Source: Devosia indica (GTDB lineage Bacteria; Pseudomonadota; Alphaproteobacteria; Rhizobiales; Devosiaceae). From it: 64,000 nucleotides of DNA. This document shows, in pieces, positions 53,695 to 64,000 of this stretch. The translations under genes were made by a program, and so were the position numbers. How positions within the stretch are numbered: the first letter of the stretch is position 1; every line of letters starts with the position of its first letter. The notes below the pieces were generated by a model that saw only the letters and a list, made by a program, of their open reading frames with translations, was not told the origin of the DNA and made no database searches. Where the stretch lies: the NCBI RefSeq assembly GCF_003056405.1, contig NZ_PYVZ01000001.1, forward strand, positions 124,001 to 188,000, given 5' to 3'.

Positions 53695-56355
53695 ATGAAC
53701 GAGGAACGACAAGCCGAGCATCGTGGCGACTGGCGCCGTACCATGGCCATACCGGTCCTGCTCGCGCTTGCCGCCATGCTGGTGGCGGCCATCCTGGTCG
53801 ACCGGCAGAACCAGCAGATTGCCGAGAGCAATCTGCGCTCGGATGCGCTCAACCAGATTTCGGTGATCCGCGCCAAGCTCGAAGGCCATATTGCGGGCAA
53901 TATCCAGCTCATCAAGGGACTGGTCGCGGTCATCTCCACCGAACCGGACATGGACCAGGCGCGCTATGATGCCCTGGTCAGCAATATTTTCGAGGAAGGC
54001 AGCCAGTTGCGTTCGGTCGCCGCGGCGCCCGACCTGATCATTACCATGACCCATCCTCTGGCCGGCAATGAAGCCGCCATCGGGCTCAACTACCGCCAGG
54101 TGCCGGCGCAATGGCCGGCCGTGCGCGAGGTGCTGGAAACCGGCAGCCTCAATATTGCGGGGCCGGTTGATCTGGTGCAGGGCGGACAGGGCTTTGTCGG
54201 CCGCTTCCCGGTGTTTACCGGTCCTGAGGACAATCGGCAGTTCTGGGGCCTGGTCTCCGCCGTAGTGGATGTGCAAAAGCTCTATGCCGACAGTGGCCTG
54301 CTCGATCCCGAACTGGGGCTCGACATCTCGATTACTGGGCATGACGGCACCGGACGCACCGGCAAGCGCTTTTTCGGGCCGGACCTCAGCGAGGCCGACC
54401 CGGTCACCGCCAGCGTCGTGCTGCCATCAGGAAGCTGGGAGATCGCGGCCGCGCCCAAGCAGGGCTGGGGCGCTGACCCTGTCTCCACCTGGTCGCTGCG
54501 TGGCCTGATCCTGGCCGCCGGAGCCCTGATCCTGTTCCCCATCGTGGTGACCGGCCGCATGATCCGAGAGCGCCATGAGCATATTCATGAACTGGGCGTG
54601 CGCGAGAGCGAGCTGGCGCGCCTGACCCGGCGCCTCAATCTGGCCCTTGCCGTCTCCAAGGTCGGGGTGTGGGAGCTGGACATGTCCACCAACGCGGAAA
54701 CCTGGGACGAGCGCAACAACGAAATCTACGGCCTGCCCACCGATGGCGCGCCGCGCCACCATGAGCACTGGCGGCAGGCAGTTCATCCCGATGATCGCGA
54801 GCAGGCCGAAGCGACCTTCCGGGCCCAGATCGCCTCAGGCTATTATGAAACCGATTACCGGGTGCTCCATTCCGATGGCACGCTGCGCTATGTGCGTTCC
54901 GTGGGCGCGCTGCACCGCGAACCGGGTCAGCCGGACAAGGTCATCGGGGTCAATTGGGACGTTACCGAGGATGTCAGGCTTAACGATGATCTGCGGCGCG
55001 CCAAGCAGCAGGCCGAGACGCGCAGCAATGATCTGGAAGCGGCCCGCATCCGCATCGAGCACAATGCGCTGCATGACAGCCTGACCGGCCTGCCGAACCG
55101 GCGCTATCTCGACGAGATCCTCAAGCAGCACGCGGCCGACGGGTTCCATGGCTGCGGCTCGATTGCCCTGCTCCACATCGATCTGGATCGGTTCAAGCAG
55201 ATCAATGACACGCTGGGCCATGCAGCGGGCGACGCCATGCTGATCCATGCCAGCAAGGTGCTGCGTGCCAATTGCCGCGAGACCGATTTCGTTGCCCGCA
55301 TCGGCGGGGACGAATTCGTCATCGTCTCGAGCGCGGGGCCAAGCGACGCGCATCTGCATCTGATGGCCGACCGTATCGTGCGTGAAATGCGGCGCCCCGC
55401 CCAGCATGACGGCCATGAAGTGCGCTTCGGGGTCAGCATCGGGGTGGCGGTGTCCCGCACGGCGGACATCAATGTCAACCAATTGCTGGTCAATGCCGAT
55501 ATTGCGCTCTATCGCGCCAAGGCGCTGGGCCGCAACCGCCATGAGTTCTTCACCGAAGCGCTACAAGCCGAGGTGGTTCGCACCAAGCGTGTGGCCGACG
55601 AAATTCTCATCGGCCTGGACAATGACGCCTTCTTCGCCTTCTACCAGCCCCAGTTCGACGCCCAGACGCTGCAGCTGATCGGCGTCGAGGCCTTGGCCCG
55701 CTGGAACCATGCCGATGGCACGATCAAGACGCCCGACCATTTCATGGACGTGGCCGAGGAGCTCAATGTCGTTTCCCAGATCGACAAGCTGATCCTGGAT
55801 CAGGCGCTGGCCGATCTGGCCCGCTGGGACGAAAAAGGCTTCAACGTCCCGCGCGTCTCGGTCAATGTTTCGCTCCGGCGCCTGCATGACGAAGGGCTGG
55901 TGGAAAGCCTGCGCGCCCTGCCGCTGCAACCGGGGCGCGTGGCCTTTGAACTGGTCGAGTCGATCTATCTTGATGAAAGCGACGGGGTGGTCGCCTGGAA
56001 TATCGACCAGATCAAGGAGTTGGGCATTGATGTCGAGATCGATGATTTCGGGACCGGCTATGCCTCGATCGTTTCCCTGCAGAAACTGCATCCGCGCCGC
56101 CTCAAGATCGATCGCCAACTGATCAACCCGATCCTGCATGAACCGGCCCAGCGCCAGCTCGTGGCCTCGATTGTCGATATCGGAAAATCCATGGATATCG
56201 AGATCGTCGCCGAGGGCGTGGAAACCATGGAACACGCCGAAATCCTGCGCGGCCTGGGCTGCGAAGTGCTGCAGGGCTATGCCCTGGCCCGGCCAATGAG
56301 CCGCGACGCGTTGGAAAAATTCCTGCTCAAGGGACACCACAAGCTGGTGGGTTGA
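53695..56355 (+). CDS. Membrane diguanylate cyclase/phosphodiesterase with sensor and PAS domains
   Basis: 886 aa from ATG 53695; TTG 53683 is less likely. Order: TM helix (AIPVLLALAAMLVAAILV), a CHASE-like extracytoplasmic sensor, a second TM near residue 275 (LILAAGALILFPIVVTG), PAS (RRLNLALAVSKVGVWELD), GGDEF with intact RIGGDEF near residue 535, and EAL with EALARW, FELVES, DDFGTGYAS and KIDRQLI. Both catalytic motifs look functional, so it may make or break cyclic di-GMP depending on signal. It is transcribed alone. Confidence 0.95.
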   Translation: MNEERQAEHRGDWRRTMAIPVLLALAAMLVAAILVDRQNQQIAESNLRSDALNQISVIRAKLEGHIAGNIQLIKGLVAVISTEPDMDQARYDALVSNIFEEGSQLRSVAAAPDLIITMTHPLAGNEAAIGLNYRQVPAQWPAVREVLETGSLNIAGPVDLVQGGQGFVGRFPVFTGPEDNRQFWGLVSAVVDVQKLYADSGLLDPELGLDISITGHDGTGRTGKRFFGPDLSEADPVTASVVLPSGSWEIAAAPKQGWGADPVSTWSLRGLILAAGALILFPIVVTGRMIRERHEHIHELGVRESELARLTRRLNLALAVSKVGVWELDMSTNAETWDERNNEIYGLPTDGAPRHHEHWRQAVHPDDREQAEATFRAQIASGYYETDYRVLHSDGTLRYVRSVGALHREPGQPDKVIGVNWDVTEDVRLNDDLRRAKQQAETRSNDLEAARIRIEHNALHDSLTGLPNRRYLDEILKQHAADGFHGCGSIALLHIDLDRFKQINDTLGHAAGDAMLIHASKVLRANCRETDFVARIGGDEFVIVSSAGPSDAHLHLMADRIVREMRRPAQHDGHEVRFGVSIGVAVSRTADINVNQLLVNADIALYRAKALGRNRHEFFTEALQAEVVRTKRVADEILIGLDNDAFFAFYQPQFDAQTLQLIGVEALARWNHADGTIKTPDHFMDVAEELNVVSQIDKLILDQALADLARWDEKGFNVPRVSVNVSLRRLHDEGLVESLRALPLQPGRVAFELVESIYLDESDGVVAWNIDQIKELGIDVEIDDFGTGYASIVSLQKLHPRRLKIDRQLINPILHEPAQRQLVASIVDIGKSMDIEIVAEGVETMEHAEILRGLGCEVLQGYALARPMSRDALEKFLLKGHHKLVG

Positions 56356-56372
56356 CGCGCCGGTCCCTCATT

Positions 56373-56421
56373 GGTCCTCATCCTGAGACGCCTTGCGTGG
56401 CAAGGCCGCGAAGGACGAGGG
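56373..56421. repeat. CCTCATCC...GGACGAGG dispersed palindrome
   Basis: GGTCCTCATCCTGAG and its partner GAAGGACGAGGGC enclose CCTTG-CGTGG-CAAGG. This sequence type is a widespread intergenic repeat in the order. It starts 18 bases past the GGDEF/EAL stop and may act as its 3' end. Confidence 0.65.
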
Positions 56422-56448
56422 CGGCCATCGCCAGGCCGGTCAACTTTT

Positions 56449-56626
56449 TTATCCCCGCGTCCAAGACCTCGCTTATCCTTTCACCCATCTCTCCCGCGAA
56501 AGGGCGGACTGCAGCGAACAGTTGCGGGAGGAGCCGGTGAGACTGGATTCGCTCCAGGGCTCGCCTGCTCGTTGGGCCACCTTGCGACGAGCGATCAATA
56601 GGGGCCACGACAGCAGGAGAAACCCG
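56449..56626. repeat. Long duplicated element, copy B (possible structured RNA)
   Basis: 56502-56626 is the 125-base core shared with 32105-32229 (one mismatch); the preceding ~53 bases align loosely. The stems described for copy A are all preserved, and the single change converts a C-G pair to U-G in the GCTCGTYG/CGACGAGC stem. In the minus-strand reading the same change is synonymous in a shared 40-codon frame, so the wobble is not proof of RNA function. The second palindrome follows directly. Confidence 0.7.
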
Positions 56627-56627
56627 G

Positions 56628-56688
56628 TATCCCGAGGCGGCGACGTCTCTATTACTTAGTTTTACTGAGACGCACGCGCCTCGGGATA
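56628..56688. repeat. GAGGCG palindrome, copy B (complete)
   Basis: TATCCCGAGGCG (56628-56639) pairs with CGCCTCGGGATA (56677-56688). Inside, CGTCTC (56644-56649) pairs with GAGACG (56667-56672) around an AT-rich loop. It is the full-length form of the palindrome truncated at 32313-32366. Confidence 0.8.
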
Positions 56689-56746
56689 CGCTCTATTCGT
56701 CACAACCGCAGGCGCACGCGTCGGGCGGCAAAGGGTCTTGGCAATG

Positions 56747-57472
56747 TCAGTCGACCAGGAAATAGGTGATGGTGGTGACCACGCGCACCTTCTTGTCGAT
56801 CTGCTTTTCCGGCCGGTCATTGGGGATCTCAACGGCGGGCAGGATTTCGAACACGCCCTGATTGGCGGTCTGGATATCGCCGACCTGCGCCCCGGATTCG
56901 GCGGCGAACTGTTCGGCGGTTTCCTTGGCGCGCTGGGTGGCTTCGGTCAGCATTTCACCCTTGAGGTCGTTGATGCCGGTGAACACGAAGCTGGCCCCGG
57001 CGCTATAGGCGTCGGAGGAGAACACCACGCCCTGGCGCAAGAGATCGGCGACCGAACGGCTCGCCTCGGCCAGATCCTGCACCCGGTCGGTGGTGACCAG
57101 CAAATCCTCGGTCAGCACGAAGCGGTATTCGTCGTTCATGGCGTTGGCGTTGTAGCCCGCCGCCCGGTCTTCAACGAGCACGTTCTGGACCTGGATTTCG
57201 GTTTCGGCAAAGCCGCGTTCGGACAGGAATTCGCGCACCGAGGCCTCGGAGGCTTCAAGGCTCGCCCGCGCCGCTTGCAGGGTCGGGCCGGTGGCCACGA
57301 AGCGAATGGGCCAGAAGCCCAGATTGGCCTCGACGGCGCGTTCGGAAAGCCCCTTGACCGTGACCACGCGCAGCGGCTGGCGGCTTTCTACCAGCGAAGT
57401 ACCGACAAACCAGCCGGCCAGCGCCATGCCGGCCGCCAGAAAAACTGCGGCAACAATTGCGACGATTTTCAT
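56747..57472 (-). CDS. SIMPL domain (DUF541) protein
   Basis: 241 aa from ATG 57472 with GGAGGG; the longer frame is rejected. An N-terminal signal or anchor helix (VAIVAAVFLAAGMALAGWFVG) is followed by the SIMPL domain: VKGLSERAVEANLGFWPIRF, a helical middle and the C-terminal KKVRVVTTITYFLVD. Periplasmic SIMPL proteins are linked to oxidative or envelope stress, without a defined enzymatic activity. It is divergent from the Gfo/Idh/MocA gene. Confidence 0.9.
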   Translation of the reverse strand: MKIVAIVAAVFLAAGMALAGWFVGTSLVESRQPLRVVTVKGLSERAVEANLGFWPIRFVATGPTLQAARASLEASEASVREFLSERGFAETEIQVQNVLVEDRAAGYNANAMNDEYRFVLTEDLLVTTDRVQDLAEASRSVADLLRQGVVFSSDAYSAGASFVFTGINDLKGEMLTEATQRAKETAEQFAAESGAQVGDIQTANQGVFEILPAVEIPNDRPEKQIDKKVRVVTTITYFLVD

Positions 57473-57555
57473 GCTAGTCCCTCCGCGAATATCCCCTGGC
57501 GGGGAGTTGAGCGCCGCGATCATGGCGCGACAATGGCATAGGAGGAGCTGGCTGA

Positions 57556-58590
57556 ATGGCGCATGAACACAGGATTTTCGGGCTGGGCGTGGTGGGCGCC
57601 GGCATGGCGGCAAAACCGCACGCCCTGGCGCTCAACGCGCTCAAGGACCAGGTCGCCGTGCGCGGCGTGTGGCGACGCAACAGGGCCGAGCTTGACCAGT
57701 TCTGCGCCGAATATGACCTCCCCGCGGCCCAGAGCTACGAGGCCCTGCTGGCCGACCCGGCGGTGGACGCCATTCTGGTGCTCACCCCGCCCAATGCCCG
57801 CGAAGAAATCGTGGCTGCCGCCGCCAAGGCAGGCAAGCATGTGCTGATGGAAAAGCCAGTGGAGCGCTCCACTGAAGCGGCCGGGCGCATCGTTGCCGCC
57901 TGCGGCAAGGCCGGTGTGACGCTGGGCATTATTTTCCAGCACCGGTTCCGCGCCGCCTCAAAGGCCCTGGCCGAAAAAGTGGCGAGCGGCGCTTTGGGCG
58001 ATTTGCAGGCCGTGCATCTGGTCGTGCCTTGGTGGCGCCCGCAAGAAGGATATTACGACAAGCCGGGTCGCGGCACATTCGCCCAGGATGGCGGCGGCGT
58101 GCTGATCACCCAGGCGATCCATTCGCTCGACCTCATGCTCAGCCTCACCGGCCCGGTCAAGGCGGTGACGGCCCTGTCCGCCACGACCGGACTGCACCAG
58201 ATGGAAACTGAGGATTTCGTGGCCGGGGGCATGGAATTTATCAATGGCGCGGTTGGCGCGCTGATGGCCACCACCGCCAATTTTCCGGGTGGGCCCGAAA
58301 GCCTGACGCTCAATTTCAGCAAGGCCAGCGCCACGCTGACCGGGGGCAATCTGACGCTGAACCGGTTTGACGGGCAGACTGAGACCGTGGGTGAAGCCAG
58401 TTCGTCCGGCGGCGGCGCCGACCCGATGGCGTTCCCATTCGACTGGCATATGGCCCAGATCGCCGAGTTCGCCGATGCCGTGCAGCAGGGCCGCCAGCCG
58501 GTCTCGACAGGTCACACGGCGCTCAACGTGCACCGGCTCATCGACGCCCTGATCCGCTCGGGGAAGGAAGGGAAAAGGGTGGAGGTATAG
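57556..58590 (+). CDS. Gfo/Idh/MocA family oxidoreductase
   Basis: 344 aa with GGAGGAG upstream. N-terminal Rossmann fold GLGVVGAGMAAKPHALAL, the NAD-loop LVLTPPNAREE and the signature EKPVERSTEAA. The C-terminal beta-sheet domain includes RFRAASKAL and GGGVLITQAIHSLDLMLSL. The Gfo/Idh/MocA family oxidises sugars, inositols or related compounds with NAD(P). The substrate is unknown. It converges on the third ABC operon, with a palindrome between. Confidence 0.92.
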   Translation: MAHEHRIFGLGVVGAGMAAKPHALALNALKDQVAVRGVWRRNRAELDQFCAEYDLPAAQSYEALLADPAVDAILVLTPPNAREEIVAAAAKAGKHVLMEKPVERSTEAAGRIVAACGKAGVTLGIIFQHRFRAASKALAEKVASGALGDLQAVHLVVPWWRPQEGYYDKPGRGTFAQDGGGVLITQAIHSLDLMLSLTGPVKAVTALSATTGLHQMETEDFVAGGMEFINGAVGALMATTANFPGGPESLTLNFSKASATLTGGNLTLNRFDGQTETVGEASSSGGGADPMAFPFDWHMAQIAEFADAVQQGRQPVSTGHTALNVHRLIDALIRSGKEGKRVEV

Positions 58591-58618
58591 CTTGAAATAG
58601 CGGTGGCCGCGGACGCAC

Positions 58619-58641
58619 ACCTCTCCCCTTAGGGGAGAGGT
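58619..58641. repeat. ACCTCTCCCC palindrome at convergent gene ends
   Basis: ACCTCTCCCC (58619-58628) and GGGGAGAGGT (58632-58641) form a perfect 10-bp stem with a 3-base loop. It lies between the stops of the Gfo/Idh/MocA gene and the convergent ABC ATPase gene. It belongs to the same palindrome group as 19241 and 48401. Confidence 0.7.
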
Positions 58642-58668
58642 CGGCACGAAGCGAGGCCGCCAGTGTCG

Positions 58669-60308
<1,640 letters not shown>

Positions 60309-60309
<1 letters not shown>

Positions 60310-61268
60310 CAGCGCAACTTCGGGTTGAGGGCGTCACGCAGCCAGTCACCCAGAAGGTTGACCGACAGGGCGAGCAGAACAAGGGTGACCGCAGGGAAGA
60401 GCAGGATCCACCATTCGCCGGAGAACAGGAATTGCTGACCGATACGGATCAGCGTCCCGAGCGAGGGCTGGGTGGGCGGCACGCCGACACCGAGATAGGA
60501 GAGCGTGGCTTCCTCGATAATGGCCAGCGCCAGCCCGATGGTGCCGATGACCAGCACCGGGCCCATCACATTGGGCAGCACGTGGCGCAGCAGGATGATG
60601 AACGGGTTCACCCCCAGGATGCGGGCGGCGGATACATAATCCTTCTGCCGCTCGACCATGGTGGCGCCGCGCACGGTGCGGGCGAACTGCGCCCAGTTGG
60701 CCAGGCCGATGGCCAGGATCAGCACCCAGATGGCCGCGCCCTCCTGCTGGTTGGGCGGAATCAGGCCGCGGGCGACGCCGAAGATCAGCAACGCAATCAG
60801 GATGGCCGGAAAGCTCAGCTGCACATCGGCGACGCGCATGATGACGGCATCCCAGATACCACCCAGATAGCCGGCGACCAGACCAAGGCCGACCCCCATG
60901 ACCATGGCGAACAGCGTGGCCGAGAAGCCGACAAAGAGCGAGACGCGCGAGCCATACATGATGGTCGAGAGCACATCGCGGCCCTGATTGTCGGTGCCCA
61001 GAATGAAGTAGCGCCCGGCAAAGGAATTCGAATTGGGCGGGGTGAAGCCGTCCATCAGGTTCAACGTGGCCGGATTGAACGGGTTGTAGGGGGCAATCCA
61101 GGGGGCGAGCACCGCCATCAGGATCAGCACCAGCGCTACGATCGAGGCGACGATGGTGACCGGCGAATGCCGGTAGGACCAGACGATGTCGGACTTGAGA
61201 AAGGTCCGCCAGCGCGACGTCTTGGCCGCCACGACGGGCTGCTCGGGGGAATGGGGCAGATCGGTCAC
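60309..61268 (-). CDS. Peptide-type ABC transporter permease (DppC family)
   Basis: 319 aa. Long N-terminal cytoplasmic lead, TM1 (TIVASIVALVLILMAVLAPWIAP), ILGTDNQGRDVLSTIMYGSR, EAA loop QKDYVSAARILGVNPF and tail LGDWLRDALNPKLR. Its ATG lies 3 bases after the DppB stop, indicating co-translation. Confidence 0.95.
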
Positions 61269-61271
61269 CGA

Positions 61272-62252
61272 CTACCTCCCGGATTTGGCGCCGTCGCGCA
61301 GGCGCGGATCGACGATGAAATAGAGAATATCAACGATGAGGTTGATGACCACGAAAACCAGCGCCACAAAGACGAGGTAGGCGGCCATGACCGGGACGTC
61401 GACGACGGCAACGGAGTTGACGAAGAGCGAGCCCACGCCAGGCCACTGGAAGACAGTTTCGGTGATGATGGCAAAGGCGATGACCGAACCCAGTTGCAGG
61501 CCGGTGATGGTGATGACCGGGACCATGGTGTTCTTGAGGGCATGGCCGAAATTGATCGCCCGCTGGCTCAAGCCACGGGCCTTGGCAAAGCGGATATAGT
61601 CCGTGCGCAGCACCTCGAGCATTTCGGCGCGCACCAGCCGCATGATCAGCGTTAGCTGGAACAGCGAGAGGGTAATGGCCGGAAGGATGATCGAGCGCAA
61701 CCCGGATTCGGTGAGGAAACCGGTGCGCCACCAGCCCAGATCCACCACCTCGCCGCGCCCGAAGGAAGGCAGGACCTTGAGTTCGACCGCAAAGACATAG
61801 ATCAGGCCAATGCCGATCAGGAAGGTGGGTAATGACACCCCGATCAGCGAGGCGGTCATGATGACGCCCGTGGAAAAGGCGCGGGGCCGGAGGGCAGTGT
61901 AGATACCCAGAACAACGCCGAGCACCAGGGCGATGCTGGCCGAGGCGAAGGCCAGTTCGATGGTGGCCGGCAGGCGCTCCATGATGAGCTGGCTCACCGG
62001 CTGCTGCAGCCGATAGGAGATGCCGAACTGGCCCTGCAGAGCATTGCCGACAAAGCTGAAGAACTGGATGTAGAAGGGCTCGTTGAGCCCCAGGCGCTCG
62101 CGCAGCGCCGCATGGTCGGCCAGCGTCGAATCCTGGCCCAGCATGGAGCTGACCGGATCGCCAACATAACGGAAGACCATGAAGGCGATGAAAGCCACCG
62201 CAAGCATGACGATAACGGACTGAAACAGCCGTCGCGCAATGAAGGCCAGCAT
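61272..62252 (-). CDS. Peptide-type ABC transporter permease (DppB family)
   Basis: 326 aa starting MLAFIARRLFQSVIVMLAVAFIAFMVFRYVGDP, the usual DppB N-terminus with its periplasmic loop GQDSTLADHAALRERLGLNEPF. EAA loop TDYIRFAKARGLSQ...HALKNTMVPVIT, and tail LYFIVDPRLRDG. It follows the binding-protein gene after a 72-base gap containing a perfect hairpin. Confidence 0.95.
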   Translation of the reverse strand: MLAFIARRLFQSVIVMLAVAFIAFMVFRYVGDPVSSMLGQDSTLADHAALRERLGLNEPFYIQFFSFVGNALQGQFGISYRLQQPVSQLIMERLPATIELAFASASIALVLGVVLGIYTALRPRAFSTGVIMTASLIGVSLPTFLIGIGLIYVFAVELKVLPSFGRGEVVDLGWWRTGFLTESGLRSIILPAITLSLFQLTLIMRLVRAEMLEVLRTDYIRFAKARGLSQRAINFGHALKNTMVPVITITGLQLGSVIAFAIITETVFQWPGVGSLFVNSVAVVDVPVMAAYLVFVALVFVVINLIVDILYFIVDPRLRDGAKSGR

Positions 62253-62273
62253 ACTGGGCCCCCCATAACTGAG

Positions 62274-62308
62274 AACCGCCGCGCGGGGTTCGACTCCGCG
62301 CGGCGGTT
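62274..62308 (-). terminator. Perfect 13-bp hairpin between binding-protein and permease genes
   Basis: AACCGCCGCGCGG (62274-62286) pairs with 62296-62308 across a 9-base loop, 16 bases past the binding-protein stop. Without a T-run, it likely protects the upstream message and lets only some transcripts continue, giving excess binding protein over membrane subunits. Confidence 0.7.
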
Positions 62309-62324
62309 CAGGATTGCAGGACGC

Positions 62325-63905
62325 TTACTCGGCGAACACGACAGTGGTCATGTTGGGCTGGTTTTCCGGGTGCACCGGCAGGGTGATATCCTCGCGCATG
62401 GCATAGGCCAGCGTCTGGTTATGCACCGGCAGGAGCACGCGGTCGGCCTTCACCACTTCCCAGATCTCCGCAATGGTCGCATTGCGTGCTTCGAGGTCGG
62501 TTTCGGTGCCCAGCGAGATGATCTTCTCATCCAGTTCCGGGTTCGAGTAGCCGCCGACATTATATGTGCCGTGCGTTTCGTTCTTGGTGTGCACCAGATC
62601 GTTGAAGATATAGGCGCTGTCGAAGGTCGGAACGCCCCAGCCAAGCAGGTAGAAGTCGGTCTCATCGCCCAGGATGATCGGGCTGTGCTCAGCAATCGGG
62701 CGCGAGGCCAGCGTCACATCGATACCGATCTGACCCAACATACCGACATAGGCTGTGGAGATGGCTTCGTCATTGACGTAGCGGTTGTTCGGTGTGTCCA
62801 GGGTCACAGAGAACCCATCGGGGTAGCCGGCTTCAGCCAGCAGTTCCTTGGCGCGTTCCACATCGGGAGCGGGATACTGGTCGAGTTCCTCGGTCCAGCC
62901 ATTGACGAAGGGCGGGGTTGCCACGCCGGTCGGGATGGAGTTGCCGCGCATCACCACCTGCTGGATGGCATCGCGATCAAGCGCCAGTTCCATGGCTTCG
63001 CGCACCAGCGGATTGTCGAACGGGTTGCTGTCGGTGATGTTGGAGGAGCGCAGCGGCTCGTCACCGAAGCGATAGCCGAAATAGATCACGCGGTTTTCCG
63101 GACCGGTTTCGACCTTGAAGCCGGGCGAATTCTGCAGGCGCTCAATATCCTGAACCGGGACGTCCTGAACGATATCGACGTCGCCCGAAAGAAGGGCAGC
63201 AATGCGGGTGGCATTGTCGGCGATCGGCAAATAGACGATCTCGGTTACCTCAGGCGCCTCGCCCCACCAGCCGTCGAAGACGGAGAGCACGGAGCGCACG
63301 TCGACCTCGCGCGAGGTCAGCATATAGGGGCCGGTGCCGTTAGTGTTGAGAACGGCATAGTTGGATTCGCCGGCGGCAAAATCCTGGACTTCCTGGACGT
63401 TGTTGGTTTCGGACCAGGTCTTGTCCATGATGAAGGTGTTGGTGACGTTGTTCGGGTAAAGCGGGCTCGGGCCGACCATCTGCACCTCGACGGTGTAGTC
63501 GTCCACGGCGCGCACTTCTGCCACTTCGGCATGAAGCTGCTTGAGATTGGAGCCTTCCGAGCGGGCGCGGTCGAGCGAAAACACCACGTCCTCGGCGGTG
63601 AAGTCAGCGCCGTCGTGGAACTTGACGCCTTCGCGCAGCTTGAACACCCAGACGGTCGGATCACCGTCCTTGACATACCATTCGGTTGCCAGGCGCGGGA
63701 TCAGCGTGCCTTCGGTATCGCGCCACATCAGGGTTTCATAGATGTGATGGGCGAAAGTATGCGTGACGCCCTGGTTCTGCGAATGCGGATCCAGCGTGAG
63801 CGAATCGGACGAACGCGCCCAGCGGACCGTCTCGGCCTGGGCAACACCGGCGAGCATCGTCGAGGCGATCAGGACCGCCGCGATGCGGGTCAGTGAAGTG
63901 TGCAT
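62325..63905 (-). CDS. Peptide-type ABC transporter substrate-binding protein (SBP family 5)
   Basis: 526 aa from ATG 63905 (GGGAG upstream); a 10-codon extension is rejected. The signal peptide ends TMLAGVAQAE. Family 5 blocks include SLTLDPHSQNQGVTHTFAHHIYETL, FKLREGVKFHDGADFTAEDVVFSLDR and NGTGPYMLTS. It is the first gene of the rightmost leftward ABC operon. The ligand (peptide, opine, nickel or other) cannot be assigned. Confidence 0.95.
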   Translation of the reverse strand: MHTSLTRIAAVLIASTMLAGVAQAETVRWARSSDSLTLDPHSQNQGVTHTFAHHIYETLMWRDTEGTLIPRLATEWYVKDGDPTVWVFKLREGVKFHDGADFTAEDVVFSLDRARSEGSNLKQLHAEVAEVRAVDDYTVEVQMVGPSPLYPNNVTNTFIMDKTWSETNNVQEVQDFAAGESNYAVLNTNGTGPYMLTSREVDVRSVLSVFDGWWGEAPEVTEIVYLPIADNATRIAALLSGDVDIVQDVPVQDIERLQNSPGFKVETGPENRVIYFGYRFGDEPLRSSNITDSNPFDNPLVREAMELALDRDAIQQVVMRGNSIPTGVATPPFVNGWTEELDQYPAPDVERAKELLAEAGYPDGFSVTLDTPNNRYVNDEAISTAYVGMLGQIGIDVTLASRPIAEHSPIILGDETDFYLLGWGVPTFDSAYIFNDLVHTKNETHGTYNVGGYSNPELDEKIISLGTETDLEARNATIAEIWEVVKADRVLLPVHNQTLAYAMREDITLPVHPENQPNMTTVVFAE

Positions 63906-64000
63906 GAATAGTCTCCCGTTCCTTGAAAACGCCATCTCAATGGTTGCCCAAAGGTGGCTTGGGCGACACCAAAGCGTAGATTTAACAGGAGCGCAACGGG
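63906..64000. other. Leader of the rightmost ABC operon
   Basis: The promoter and leader of the binding-protein gene must lie here and beyond the window edge. No clear promoter or operator is seen in the 95 visible bases. Confidence 0.4.

Noticed and set aside
62274..62308. GGTTCGACTCC resembling a tRNA T-arm
   Set aside because: It is the loop of a perfect 13-bp hairpin. No acceptor, D-arm or anticodon arm is found around it.

Overview
The window is GC-rich and densely packed, with many ATGA stop/start overlaps. It reads as the chromosome of an alphaproteobacterium of the order Hyphomicrobiales (Rhizobiales). The strongest evidence is the order divL - ahcY - HPr - EIIA(Man) - short hprK - chvG - chvI - pckA at 34.2-44.9 kb, which is characteristic of that order. 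Three Dpp-type ABC operons and the repeat types suggest a Devosia-like genome, but the genus is inference.

Layout. 1-5.7 kb: the 3' part of a peptide-type ABC importer (two permeases and a fused double ATPase), followed in the same operon by an SxxK serine hydrolase, AnmK and a GNAT acetyltransferase; it looks like muropeptide uptake and recycling. 5.8-13.8 kb: a periplasmic oxidation and respiration block with membrane PQQ dehydrogenase, CtaG, a CopD-like protein, DUF2231, CoxB, a CoxA-CoxC fusion and a small membrane protein. 13.8-21.7 kb: a second ABC system with an M42 peptidase, a GntR/FCD regulator and a divergent DUF1028 gene sharing a promoter region that carries two inverted operator-like boxes. 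21.8-29.2 kb: tag, a small AT-richer patch of unknown genes, an FKBP isomerase, a lytic transglycosylase, a response regulator and polA.

29.2-31.1 kb: an AT-richer island with an XRE/ImmA-IrrE pair divergent from DUF2188 and two small basic proteins. 31.4-34.0 kb: an F420-type oxidoreductase, DUF1810, a degenerate receiver protein and tsaE. 34.2-44.9 kb: cell-cycle, PTS and acid-sensing core genes, including a DivL whose H-box histidine is tyrosine. 45-48.4 kb: SleB hydrolase with a CtrA-type box upstream, a HAD phosphatase and SelO. 48.5-53.6 kb: the methylcitrate cycle (regulator, prpD, prpC, prpB). 53.7-58.6 kb: a CHASE-like/PAS/GGDEF/EAL protein, a SIMPL protein and a Gfo/Idh/MocA oxidoreductase. 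58.7-63.9 kb: a third Dpp-type ABC operon.

The least explained signals are intergenic. One is a family of modules with conserved flanks but a 10-11 bp stem whose sequence differs between copies while pairing is kept (24.2, 32.2 and 34.1 kb). Another is a 125-bp element present twice, 24.4 kb apart, with one mismatch, multi-hairpin folding potential and an associated second palindrome. No rRNA, tRNA, CRISPR array, integrase or transposase was found.
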